DNA of 64,000 bases from Alkalimonas cellulosilytica. Its GTDB lineage: Bacteria > Pseudomonadota > Gammaproteobacteria > Enterobacterales > Alteromonadaceae. The translations under genes were made by a program, and so were the position numbers. This document shows positions 32,003 to 40,724 of the stretch, piece after piece. The stretch lies in assembly GCF_036325985.1 (NCBI RefSeq), contig NZ_JAUHLI010000008.1:124001-188000 (forward strand), written 5' to 3'. Position 1 is the first letter of the stretch. Each line of letters begins with the position of its first letter. The notes under the pieces were generated by a model. It worked only from the letters and a program-made list of their open reading frames with translations, searched no databases and was not told the DNA's origin.

Positions 32003-34297
32003 TCAGCTATCCTGTTCCAGATAGTCATACAGAGCGGCCAGGTGCCGCTCTGTTGTTAAATGAAAGTCGACCAACTGCCGCTCCAACTGCAGCCAATTTG
32101 GCTCTGACATTGCCTCATACTTTTTCGCCTGCTTCTGCACCCATAGCAAACCGACCGAGGATGCCGCGCCTTTTAAGGTATGCGCTGCTTCCTGAAAAGC
32201 CTGCAGCCGCTGATGCACGGCCTCTTCCAGCATCTTATTAATATAGCCTGGCAACAGCTGAGCAAATAGCTTAGCGCTGCGCAGCATGGTTTCTTTGCCA
32301 AGCGATTGCATGTAATCGTCCAGGGTAGCAAGATCCAGCATGTAATCCGACTCCGGAGCCGGTTGAGTCGCAGCCGTCTTCACGGCACTGGGGGAGAATA
32401 ACTGCGCCAGCAACTGATCCAGGTTGTTGGTATTGAGTGGCTTCGCTAAAGCGCCATCAATCCTGATCCCGGCTAATTGCTCTTCGGCTTTACGCACATT
32501 GGCACTTAACACCACAATCGGCAAATGCTTCAGATGCATTTCCTGACGCATGGTTTTGGCTATTTGATCGCCGGTCATATCGGGTAATTGCATGTCCAGC
32601 AGTACCAGATCCAGATCATCTTCCGTTTCCAACAAAGCCAGTGCATCCTCACCGGTTTCAGCATGGATCACGGTGTGGCCGCGCTGCTCCAGCAAGCTGA
32701 TGGCAATATCGGCATTCAGTGGTACATCCTCTACCAACAGAATGGTCAATTCAGGACAATCAATCGCTTGTTGTTTCGGTTGGCTAACCAAGCGGGTTGG
32801 TAATAAAATCTCGAAACAACTGCCGGTTCCGACTGAGCTTTCTAAGGAGATCGAACCCTCCATCGCCTCCACCAGAGCTTTTGATACCGATAAACCAATC
32901 CCGGATCCGAGCACACTCAAGCGCCGTCCATCACTGGATTTGTAATACATATCAAAGATCCGCGCTTGCTCGTGCTGGCTAATCCCGATACCGGTATCGG
33001 TCACCTTTAACAGCAATTGGGTCGTGTCATGCTGCAGTAATTCACAGTGCAAACTAATCCGCCCCTGAGCAGTAAACTTCACGGCATTGTTCAACAGATT
33101 CCATAGCACTTGTCGCACTCTGGTTGGATCCAACTGCAGATAACAGTCAGCCGGCGCTTGCAGCACCAGCTCAAATTCCAATCCTTTTTGCTGGCAAATA
33201 AGCTCCGCAAAGTTTTTGATGTCGGTGACAAAACCATTGATTTCGACATTTTGATACACAATATCGAGATCCTGCCGGTCTATTTTATCCAGGTCGATAA
33301 TATCATTGAAAATATTGCCCAGAGTTTCGGCACTGGTGAAAATAGTCTGGCTCCAGCTGCGTTGCGACTCAGCCAGCTCACTATCCAACAAGCGACGGGT
33401 CAAACCAACAATGCCATTGAGCGGTGTGCGCAATTCATGGCTTAAGGTCGCAATAAACTTGCCTTTGTCCTGATAGGCTTTTTCCAGTGCTTGTTCGGCC
33501 AGCTTCCTCGAGGTGATATCCCGGCCAAAACCAAGCAAGCCAATGGAACGGCCTTGCTTATCAAAGAAGGGTACCTTGCGCATTTCAAACCACAGGCTTT
33601 GCCCCTTGCGGTCGCTAAACTCCACATCCAGGATCAGCTCTGATTGTTGAGTGGTGACCTCATGGTCGCTCAAAATGGCAGAAGGCACCGTATCATCTTT
33701 GAAAATATCTGCCGGATGACGGCCAAGCAACTCCGCTGCGGGCTTGTCCATAATGACTTCAAACATTTTGTTGCAACTGGCAAAACGGCCGGTTTCATCG
33801 CGGTAATAAAATAAATCGGGCGAGCTGTCGACAATGGAACGGATCAGCAGGGTTTGCTCCTCCAGTTCTTGCTGGGCTTTTTTACGCTCCAGGATTTCTT
33901 TGCGCAGCTCATCAATGGCCCGGCGCTTGGCCTGAAACGCTTTTTTACGCTCTTCAATTTCAAAGTTTAACTGGCGGATGTTTTCCTGCAGGTGTTGATT
34001 CAGCACCTTTTCCTGTCGGCTGGAGTCTTCCAGGTACAGCAAGGTGGCGTCCAATTGTTCAATCAGATAAAACACCAGGGCCAAGGCTAAAGGGGCAATC
34101 AGCGTGGTGAGCAGCAAAACCGTTAACACGGTATCCCAGTGAATGCCTGCACCAAGCAACACCGATACACCCAGTGCCAATAAGGTTGCCGCCAACACTA
34201 CAAATAGCAGTACCAGGGCCATCAGCTGCAGCCAGCCCCACTGCCGTAAGCGCTCTGCTAAACCTTTGACCATAGGATGCACAGGTTGAACCGCCAT
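32003..34297 (-). CDS. arcB: ArcB, hybrid sensor kinase of the Arc system
   Basis: A 764-residue tripartite kinase. Two membrane helices lie near the N-terminus (MALVLLFVVLAATLLALGV and TVLLLTTLIAPLALALVFYL), then a coiled coil and a PAS domain (about 145-270, SSPDLFYYRDETGRFASC). The transmitter has FIATLSHELRTPLNGIVGL with His near 287, the receiver has LVLLDMQLPDMTGDQIAKTM with Asp near 570, and the HPt has AHTLKGAASSVGLLWVQ with His near 706. This is the ArcB layout and size. ATG at 34297 has AAAGAGG upstream. The cyanophycinase gene ends 26 bp upstream on the same strand, so the two may share a transcript. Confidence 0.95.
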   Translation of the reverse strand: MAVQPVHPMVKGLAERLRQWGWLQLMALVLLFVVLAATLLALGVSVLLGAGIHWDTVLTVLLLTTLIAPLALALVFYLIEQLDATLLYLEDSSRQEKVLNQHLQENIRQLNFEIEERKKAFQAKRRAIDELRKEILERKKAQQELEEQTLLIRSIVDSSPDLFYYRDETGRFASCNKMFEVIMDKPAAELLGRHPADIFKDDTVPSAILSDHEVTTQQSELILDVEFSDRKGQSLWFEMRKVPFFDKQGRSIGLLGFGRDITSRKLAEQALEKAYQDKGKFIATLSHELRTPLNGIVGLTRRLLDSELAESQRSWSQTIFTSAETLGNIFNDIIDLDKIDRQDLDIVYQNVEINGFVTDIKNFAELICQQKGLEFELVLQAPADCYLQLDPTRVRQVLWNLLNNAVKFTAQGRISLHCELLQHDTTQLLLKVTDTGIGISQHEQARIFDMYYKSSDGRRLSVLGSGIGLSVSKALVEAMEGSISLESSVGTGSCFEILLPTRLVSQPKQQAIDCPELTILLVEDVPLNADIAISLLEQRGHTVIHAETGEDALALLETEDDLDLVLLDMQLPDMTGDQIAKTMRQEMHLKHLPIVVLSANVRKAEEQLAGIRIDGALAKPLNTNNLDQLLAQLFSPSAVKTAATQPAPESDYMLDLATLDDYMQSLGKETMLRSAKLFAQLLPGYINKMLEEAVHQRLQAFQEAAHTLKGAASSVGLLWVQKQAKKYEAMSEPNWLQLERQLVDFHLTTERHLAALYDYLEQDS

Positions 34298-34323
34298 CAA
34301 TGCCTCTTTCTTTGCTCTAACTG

Positions 34324-35838
34324 CTAAGGGTTCAGGGTCGCGCTGAGTGCCAACACCAGATGCTGATACGAGCAAAAGCTAAACGCCTGCTCATCTTTCA
34401 CTATCACGCCTTGCTTGCTTTGACTCTGCTCGCTGCGACTTAATTGCAGTGAAAATTCGATGGCCGCTAACTGATCCTGCCCTCTGGCATACGGCTGATC
34501 ACTGATGCACAACTGGTGAGCCAGCTGCTTAAAATGATCCTGCTGCAATACCTTATCCATCAGCAGCGGCTCGGCTTGACGTTCACTCACAGCCTGCTTC
34601 CAATCCGCAAATTGAATACTCAGCTCGCCATCTCGCAGCAAAGCGCGGTCACCATGCGTCAGGTAATGCGTAGTTACTGCATCAATCGTCAGACTGCTAT
34701 CCTGCCTGTGTTGGTTAGCGCTGGCAAGATCAGCAATAAAAACGCCCCCCTTGCCCTGCACTTCAAACCAGACTTCGTTTGGCTGTCTCACTGGCACCGA
34801 GACCAGCAAAGCGGTGGCTTCATCCACCCCAAAGCCAAAACGGGTTTGCGTGGCCAGCGCTAATTTGATTAATCGGCCCTCGCGGCCACGTTCTGAAAAA
34901 TGTGTATCCAGAATCCCCCAGGGGAATAACCCAACTCCGCCCTGTGGATTGTAAGTCAAAGATGATGCATGCAGGCCATCAGGACAAGTACCGGCCTCAT
35001 CACAGTCGCGCTCCGGTGGTTCAGTCGCGTGGGCACCAAATGCCAATGCATGCCGCGACTCGCCATTGGTAATCATCGGCACTCCAGCTGTTGCACTGCC
35101 CGACATCACCGCAGTGCCGGCACTGGTACCTCCGACCAACAATCTTCCTTCTGCCAGCCCACGTTGGATCGCTGTTAGCTCAGGGGAGGCCTGGCCATCT
35201 TCTGTCCGTAATGCCAGCAAGGTTCTGGACTGATCACCGCCATTGAAGAAAATTGCATCGGCCGCTTCAATCATTGCCACGCTGCGAGCATGACCGCCCA
35301 AGCAAACATCCCGTTGGTAGGCCATCAGCTCAGGATAACGCCCGGATGGATTTTCCAACCCATGGTATTTGGCAAACAAGCTATCCAGTTGGCTGCAGCC
35401 TTGCTCAGCCCCCAGACGTTGTGCCTGCTGATAGGCGTTATGGATAGGCAGCCACGCAACCTGGGCACCGGCTTGTTCAAACAACTGCAGATAAAAATCA
35501 ACCGCGCCAAATGGATTGGCCGAGGAGGCAGTCACCACCAGCACCTTAGGTTGGTCATGCTTGGAAAAAGCCGCAGCCGTTCGTACAAATGCAGGCATTA
35601 AATCCCGTGAAAAAGGATCTTTGGTTTGTTGCAACAAGACTTGCTCGCCGCCTTCCGCTGAAATTGTGGTTGGCAACTCTGCTGCTGCCAAACAACTGTC
35701 TGCTGAATGGGTAGTGCAGATACTGACCCCACCACCCAGTAGCATCATCTGATGCTGTTGTTGATTATCTTCGGCAGCATGCAGTGAATTTGCAGCCAAT
35801 ATCACTGAAAATACAGCTTTCTGGAGAGTTTTGTTCAT
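34324..35838 (-). CDS. Exported cyanophycinase (peptidase S51 family)
   Basis: A 504-residue exported serine peptidase. A signal peptide (AVFSVILAANSLHA, cut before AEDNQQ) shows secretion, as in CphE-type enzymes that degrade extracellular cyanophycin to beta-Asp-Arg. The nucleophile Ser lies in LLVGGTSAGTAVMSGS near residue 240, with IFFNGGDQSRTLLALR before it; DTHFSERGREGRLIKLAL gives the conserved Arg/Glu region. The ~130-residue C-terminal domain is beta-rich and not typical of cytoplasmic CphB. It is divergent from a TonB receptor and near an isoaspartyl dipeptidase, which supports the role. Substrate remains inference. Confidence 0.82.
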   Translation of the reverse strand: MNKTLQKAVFSVILAANSLHAAEDNQQQHQMMLLGGGVSICTTHSADSCLAAAELPTTISAEGGEQVLLQQTKDPFSRDLMPAFVRTAAAFSKHDQPKVLVVTASSANPFGAVDFYLQLFEQAGAQVAWLPIHNAYQQAQRLGAEQGCSQLDSLFAKYHGLENPSGRYPELMAYQRDVCLGGHARSVAMIEAADAIFFNGGDQSRTLLALRTEDGQASPELTAIQRGLAEGRLLVGGTSAGTAVMSGSATAGVPMITNGESRHALAFGAHATEPPERDCDEAGTCPDGLHASSLTYNPQGGVGLFPWGILDTHFSERGREGRLIKLALATQTRFGFGVDEATALLVSVPVRQPNEVWFEVQGKGGVFIADLASANQHRQDSSLTIDAVTTHYLTHGDRALLRDGELSIQFADWKQAVSERQAEPLLMDKVLQQDHFKQLAHQLCISDQPYARGQDQLAAIEFSLQLSRSEQSQSKQGVIVKDEQAFSFCSYQHLVLALSATLNP

Positions 35839-36238
35839 GATTTAGTTTGCTTCATTTTGTGGTTTTTCAGACAGGGGTGGACCTGTTTTATTGTTATTTT
35901 TATCGCAGCATAGAGTATCCTGTATTGACTTCCTTGCCAATTAGAGATAAATCTATAGGCAGAATTTGACGCATTTTTGTTCCAGGGTAGCGATATGCTG
36001 AAAAAAGCAGTACAGCTTAGTTCATATCACTATTCGTCTTACTACCTCTCTGAGTGGTTTAACGAATAGCACAACCGGTTAGCCATGACCGGCAGGTGTT
36101 ATTGGTTCCTGCCCACTAAGTTTTACCAACATCAAACATAAAACGATATCGACGCTCGCAGTCTGATCTGTGGTCTTTTGCCTATACCAGGCAGAGTCTG
36201 CTGTGCAACTGCCCGTCGAGCAGCACAGGTGTAACATC
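35839..36238. other. 400-bp divergent control region of cyanophycinase and TonB receptor
   Basis: No gene seen. It must hold two divergent promoters. TTGACT at 35925 with TAAATC 17 bp on is a weak candidate on the plus strand. GCAGGTGTTATTGGTTCCTGC at 36090-36110 and a loose ATTCGT/ACGAAT pair at 36031-36066 are possible regulator sites. No riboswitch pattern recognised. Confidence 0.4.
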
Positions 36239-39157
36239 ATGCGTAAAATTTCTGTATTAGCCACAGCTATTGCAACTGCTTTGGTCTCTGGTTCACTGCT
36301 GGCGAATGAACAAGTGGCAACCGAAGAAGCCAGGCTCGAACGAATTGAAGTCACTGGATCCCGCATTCGCGGAGTGGATCTTGAAGGCACGCAGCCATTG
36401 GTGGTGATTTCCTCTGAAGATATTAAAAACTCTGGCGCCAGCGATATTTATGAACTGCTGCGTGATTTGGGCCAGGTGCGCGGCGGTAGTGGTACTTTCT
36501 CCACCTCGGAAAGTGGCGCTACCTCCACCTCCACTCCTGGTGGTCAGGCTGCGGCATCCCTGCGTGGCCTTGGCCCCGCTTCGACGCTGACGCTGATCAA
36601 TGGTCGTCGGGTTGCCGCCTCTTCCTTTGCTGCTGGCACGCAAAACTTTGTCGATATCAACAGCATTCCCCTGGCCGCCATTGAGCGGGTCGAAGTACTG
36701 GCCACCGGCGCCTCCGCGATTTACGGTGCCGATGCGGTAGCCGGTGTTATCAACTACATCTTAAAAAGTGATTACGACGGCGCCGAGCTCAACCTGAGCT
36801 ATGGCAACAGCACAGCGTCGAGCAATGATGGCCGTGCCAATATTAACTTTGTGATGGGCCGTCAGGTCGCCGGCGGCAACCTGACCGTGTTTGCCGATTA
36901 CTTTGACCGTAAAATGCTGACCGCTCAGGATCGCAGTTTTACCCGTGAGCCGGCACTGGTCAGCAACTACTCTTACTTACCGAAAGGCACACCAAATATT
37001 TACTTCTGGTCGGCACGCTCTGGTGATGAGATTGGTAGCCCGGATTGTAAAACCGACTTTGTCACCACTGAGTTTGGTGAAGAAATTTGTGCTTACTACA
37101 GCAATGAAGACGATGTGCTGGTCAGCCCGTTTAAAAGTGCCTCTGTTGGCTTTTTGTTTAACCGCGATTTAGCCAATGGCTTACGCTGGAATACCGATCT
37201 GTTTTACAGCCGTACCAAGTCAACTGCGTTCTCAAGCCCGGCTCCTATTGATCAGGTAGACGATACCGAGGGCCCCTGGGTGCAGGAAACTGCACTGGAT
37301 ATCTTCCCGGACGCTATCCGCAATGACTTACTCGATCAAATCTGGATCGATCCCTTCTGGTCTGAAGCAGGCCAGCGCCTTTGGGGTTTCCGTTTTGATG
37401 CCCGTTTCAATGATCCAAGAACCATTGAAGTAGAAAGCGAAGCCATTCGTCTGGTCTCATCCTTAGGCGGTGATATTGGTCATTGGGAGTGGGAAAGCGC
37501 CATTTTATTATCCCGCTCCAAGTCTACCCAGGAAGCAACCGCTGGTATCTACAATCGTTACAAGTACCATGCCGGTATTGCCGGTGAACTCTGCCTGGAT
37601 GGCAGCATCGCCAGTTACGATGGCACCAATTTAAGTTGTGCTTCTGGCGCTGGCCTGGCGGGTGTCTACAACCCCTTCTTGCAAAATGACCCTGGCAACG
37701 AAGCGATTCTGGCGATAGCTCAGGAAGTACCTACCCGGGATGGTCGCAGCACAGTGTATGGCTGGGATGCCCGCTTTAGTGGCGAGTTGTTTGAAATGCC
37801 ACACGGCTTTGTCGGTGCCGCTCTGGGCCTGGAACTGCGCCGGGAAGAAATTACCGACACGCCATCTCTGAATGCTCAGGCCCGACCAGAAAACAACTAT
37901 CTGGTAGATGTGTATGGTTTTGGCTCGAGCTTATCGGCTGCCAGCCGCAATCAGGCGGCAGCTTTTGCCGAAGTGTATGTGCCACTGGCTGAGCGGGTCG
38001 AGCTGCTGGCAGCTGCACGCTATGACCATTACAATGATTTTGGTGGTACTTTCAATCCGAAAGTAGGCCTGACCTGGCGCCCGGTGGATGAGCTGATCCT
38101 GCGTGGTTCCTGGGCCACCTCTTTCCGTGCGCCATCATTAACTCAGGCAGGTGTTCAGCTGCGAACCACCACAGCCACTTACGACTGCTCTGCCAATCAG
38201 ACGGTGTCTGATCTTTACTGTGAAGGTCAAAACTTTACCAGCAGCCCGAATGTGCTGGAACTGGGCAACCCGAACTTGCAGGCTGAAACCTCAGAGTCCA
38301 TCAGCCTGGGTCTGGCCTGGAGCCCAACCCGGGATACCACCATCACCATCGATTACTGGCAGTTTGACCACAAGCGGCTGGTTGATACCGATATGACGGC
38401 AATGCTGGCACGCACAGCTACCGATGCATCGGTGCGTCATTGTGGTCTGGTACCACAAGGTCAAATCGGTATCGCCTACAATCCGGATGTCTGTGAAGTG
38501 ACCGATGCCGCTGGCCGGCGAATTGACCAGCAAGGGGCTAACTTAAGTGAAATTCTGGATGCCTATGTCAATGAGTTCGATCCACGCTTTGCTGAACTGC
38601 CACTGCTACGCGATCACGTAATCCAACTGGAAAACGTCGGCCAGCAGGAAGTGAAAGGCCTGGATATCAGCTTCAAGCACACGCTGGACTTCGCCGGCGG
38701 CCGTTTGGGCCTGGATATCGACTGGACCAACTACCTGTCCTTTAAGCGCAATAAAGCGGGTTCGGATGAAGTCGAATCGCTGGTTGGCACCTATCGCTAC
38801 CCACGCAATATCGGCAGTGCACGCATTTCCTGGCGCAACGATGATTTGTTCCTGGGCTTAACCGCGCTTTATACCTCGTCTTATGAAGATGATATCAGCC
38901 GGTTACGCCGTCGTAATATTTGGGAACTGGAAGATTTAGGTGAGCTGAACGAAGATGGTGGTCGTCAAGTCGCCTCCTGGACGACGCTGCGCGCCAGTGT
39001 CGGTTATGATTTTGACAATGCTGCTATTAACTTCAGCATCGATAACTTGCTGGATCGGGATCCTCCACGGGTATTCGGCAGCAGCCGTGGCTTTGACTCA
39101 ATCAATCATAATGCCATGGGACGCAGTTATCGTTTATCCTTTACTTACTTCTTCTAA
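36239..39157 (+). CDS. TonB-dependent outer membrane receptor
   Basis: A 972-residue receptor. Signal peptide VLATAIATALVSGSLLA (cut near residue 22), TonB-box region ERIEVTGSRIRGVDLEG, plug domain (about 45-175) with LRGLGPASTLTLINGRRV and VEVLATGASAIYGADAVAGV, then a 22-strand barrel ending RSYRLSFTYFF. Such large receptors with the GSRI start are common for peptide and glycan uptake in aquatic Proteobacteria. It lies between an exported cyanophycinase and a transporter plus dipeptidase, so a beta-aspartyl dipeptide is a fair guess for its ligand. A hairpin follows the stop. Confidence 0.9.
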   Translation: MRKISVLATAIATALVSGSLLANEQVATEEARLERIEVTGSRIRGVDLEGTQPLVVISSEDIKNSGASDIYELLRDLGQVRGGSGTFSTSESGATSTSTPGGQAAASLRGLGPASTLTLINGRRVAASSFAAGTQNFVDINSIPLAAIERVEVLATGASAIYGADAVAGVINYILKSDYDGAELNLSYGNSTASSNDGRANINFVMGRQVAGGNLTVFADYFDRKMLTAQDRSFTREPALVSNYSYLPKGTPNIYFWSARSGDEIGSPDCKTDFVTTEFGEEICAYYSNEDDVLVSPFKSASVGFLFNRDLANGLRWNTDLFYSRTKSTAFSSPAPIDQVDDTEGPWVQETALDIFPDAIRNDLLDQIWIDPFWSEAGQRLWGFRFDARFNDPRTIEVESEAIRLVSSLGGDIGHWEWESAILLSRSKSTQEATAGIYNRYKYHAGIAGELCLDGSIASYDGTNLSCASGAGLAGVYNPFLQNDPGNEAILAIAQEVPTRDGRSTVYGWDARFSGELFEMPHGFVGAALGLELRREEITDTPSLNAQARPENNYLVDVYGFGSSLSAASRNQAAAFAEVYVPLAERVELLAAARYDHYNDFGGTFNPKVGLTWRPVDELILRGSWATSFRAPSLTQAGVQLRTTTATYDCSANQTVSDLYCEGQNFTSSPNVLELGNPNLQAETSESISLGLAWSPTRDTTITIDYWQFDHKRLVDTDMTAMLARTATDASVRHCGLVPQGQIGIAYNPDVCEVTDAAGRRIDQQGANLSEILDAYVNEFDPRFAELPLLRDHVIQLENVGQQEVKGLDISFKHTLDFAGGRLGLDIDWTNYLSFKRNKAGSDEVESLVGTYRYPRNIGSARISWRNDDLFLGLTALYTSSYEDDISRLRRRNIWELEDLGELNEDGGRQVASWTTLRASVGYDFDNAAINFSIDNLLDRDPPRVFGSSRGFDSINHNAMGRSYRLSFTYFF

Positions 39158-39168
39158 GAAGCAGTCTC

Positions 39169-39187
39169 AGGGGAGCTTTGCTCCCCT
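39169..39187 (+). terminator. Hairpin after the TonB receptor gene
   Basis: AGGGGAGC-TTT-GCTCCCCT, a perfect 8-bp stem followed by CCTTCTTTCC. The T-run is broken, so it may give partial read-through into the transporter gene. Confidence 0.6.
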
Positions 39188-39223
39188 CCTTCTTTCCAAC
39201 AGAACGATACAGGCTAATTCGTT

Positions 39224-40714
39224 ATGAAAACCGCGGTGAAACAACCGGTCAACATGCCTGATGCTTTTGTGATCCTGTTTTTTGTGATGGTACTGGCTGC
39301 AATTGCCAGTCACCTGATCCCGGCAGGCAGCTTTGGCATGCAGCAGGTAGAAGTTGAACAAAACGGCGAGGTCGAGCTGCAACAACGCATCGATCCGGCC
39401 AGCTTTGCACTGGACACCGAGCAACAGCATGGCGTGCCCCTCTTCGCTGAAGGCGGTGGCATAGGCTTTTTAAATTATGCCTTTGAAGGCATGGTCTCTG
39501 GTTCCAAATGGGGCTCAGCAATTGGCGTCATTGCTTTTATTCTGCTGACGGGCGGCGCATTTGGCATCATTATGCGTACCGGCGCCATCCACAACGGCAT
39601 CCTGGCATTGATTGAGAAAACCAAAAACATGGAGGCGCTGTTTATCCCTATCATGTTTGTGCTGTTCTCGTTAGGTGGCGCCATCTTTGGTATGGGCGAG
39701 GAGGCGATTGCCTTTTGCATCGTGCTATTACCGCTGATGTATGCCCTGGGCTACGATGCCATTACCACAGTTCTGGTCACCTATGTCGCAACCCAAATCG
39801 GCTTTGCTGCTTCCTGGATGAACCCGTTCAGCATCGCCATTGCTCAGGGGATTGCCGATATCCCGCTGATGTCCGGCGCTGAGTTTCGCTATGGATTATG
39901 GCTGGTGCTCACAGTATTTGGTACCATCTTTACCATGCGCTACGCCAGCCGCATCAAAGCCAACCCGGAGCTATCGCCCAGTTACGCCAGCGATGTGCGG
40001 GTGAAAGCACAACAGCAAGGCAAGCAACAGGAGCACAGTCATTACACCGGCGTGGATACGGTGATTTTACTGGCCTTTTTTGCCGGCCTTAGCTGGATCA
40101 TCTGGGGTGTCACTACGCGTGGTTACTATATTCCGGAAATTGCCAGTCAGTTCTTTACTATTGGTTTAGTGGTAGCCGTGCTGGGTATTTTAGGCGGCCG
40201 CTTAACCGTCAATGGTGCTGCGGATGCCTTTAAGCAAGGTGCCGCCGAGCTATTGCCTGCTGCGCTTATTGTTGGTATGGCCAAAGGCATTGTGTTAATT
40301 CTGGGCGGTGATAATCCGGAAACACCGTCGGTACTCAATACCCTGCTGCACTACTCCGGCCAGGCGCTGGGCGATTTACCAGCCTGGCTATCGGCCTGGT
40401 TTATGTTGGTACTGCAATCGGTATTTAACTTCTTTGTTGCCTCCGGCTCTGGTCAGGCAGCACTGACCATGCCATTGATTGCTCCTTTGGCAGATCTGGT
40501 CGGTCTCTCCCGACAGATTGCGGTGCTGGCATTTCAGCTCGGCGATGGCCTGACTAACATTATTATCCCAACCTCAGCAGCACTGATTGGCTGCTTGGGG
40601 GTAGTTCGGGTGGACTGGACCCTGTGGGCCCGCTTTGCCTGGAAACTGTATTTGTGGCTGTTCTTATTGGCCAGCCTGGCGATGCTGCTGGCTGTAGCAA
40701 TCGGCTACCAATAA
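39224..40714 (+). CDS. YfcC family transporter (C4-dicarboxylate/basic amino acid type)
   Basis: A 496-residue inner membrane protein with about 12 helices, of the YfcC/DcuC-like superfamily that includes arginine and ornithine carriers. Diagnostic blocks are IIMRTGAIHNGILALIEKTK, FGMGEEAIAFCIVLLPLM, GFAASWMNPFSIAIAQGIAD and FFVASGSGQAALTMPLIAPL. Between the TonB receptor and the isoaspartyl dipeptidase gene (10 bp downstream), it is the likely inner membrane step for the dipeptide or amino acid released by cyanophycinase. A paralogue lies at 50408. Confidence 0.88.
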   Translation: MKTAVKQPVNMPDAFVILFFVMVLAAIASHLIPAGSFGMQQVEVEQNGEVELQQRIDPASFALDTEQQHGVPLFAEGGGIGFLNYAFEGMVSGSKWGSAIGVIAFILLTGGAFGIIMRTGAIHNGILALIEKTKNMEALFIPIMFVLFSLGGAIFGMGEEAIAFCIVLLPLMYALGYDAITTVLVTYVATQIGFAASWMNPFSIAIAQGIADIPLMSGAEFRYGLWLVLTVFGTIFTMRYASRIKANPELSPSYASDVRVKAQQQGKQQEHSHYTGVDTVILLAFFAGLSWIIWGVTTRGYYIPEIASQFFTIGLVVAVLGILGGRLTVNGAADAFKQGAAELLPAALIVGMAKGIVLILGGDNPETPSVLNTLLHYSGQALGDLPAWLSAWFMLVLQSVFNFFVASGSGQAALTMPLIAPLADLVGLSRQIAVLAFQLGDGLTNIIIPTSAALIGCLGVVRVDWTLWARFAWKLYLWLFLLASLAMLLAVAIGYQ

Positions 40715-40724
40715 CGAGGTGTCT

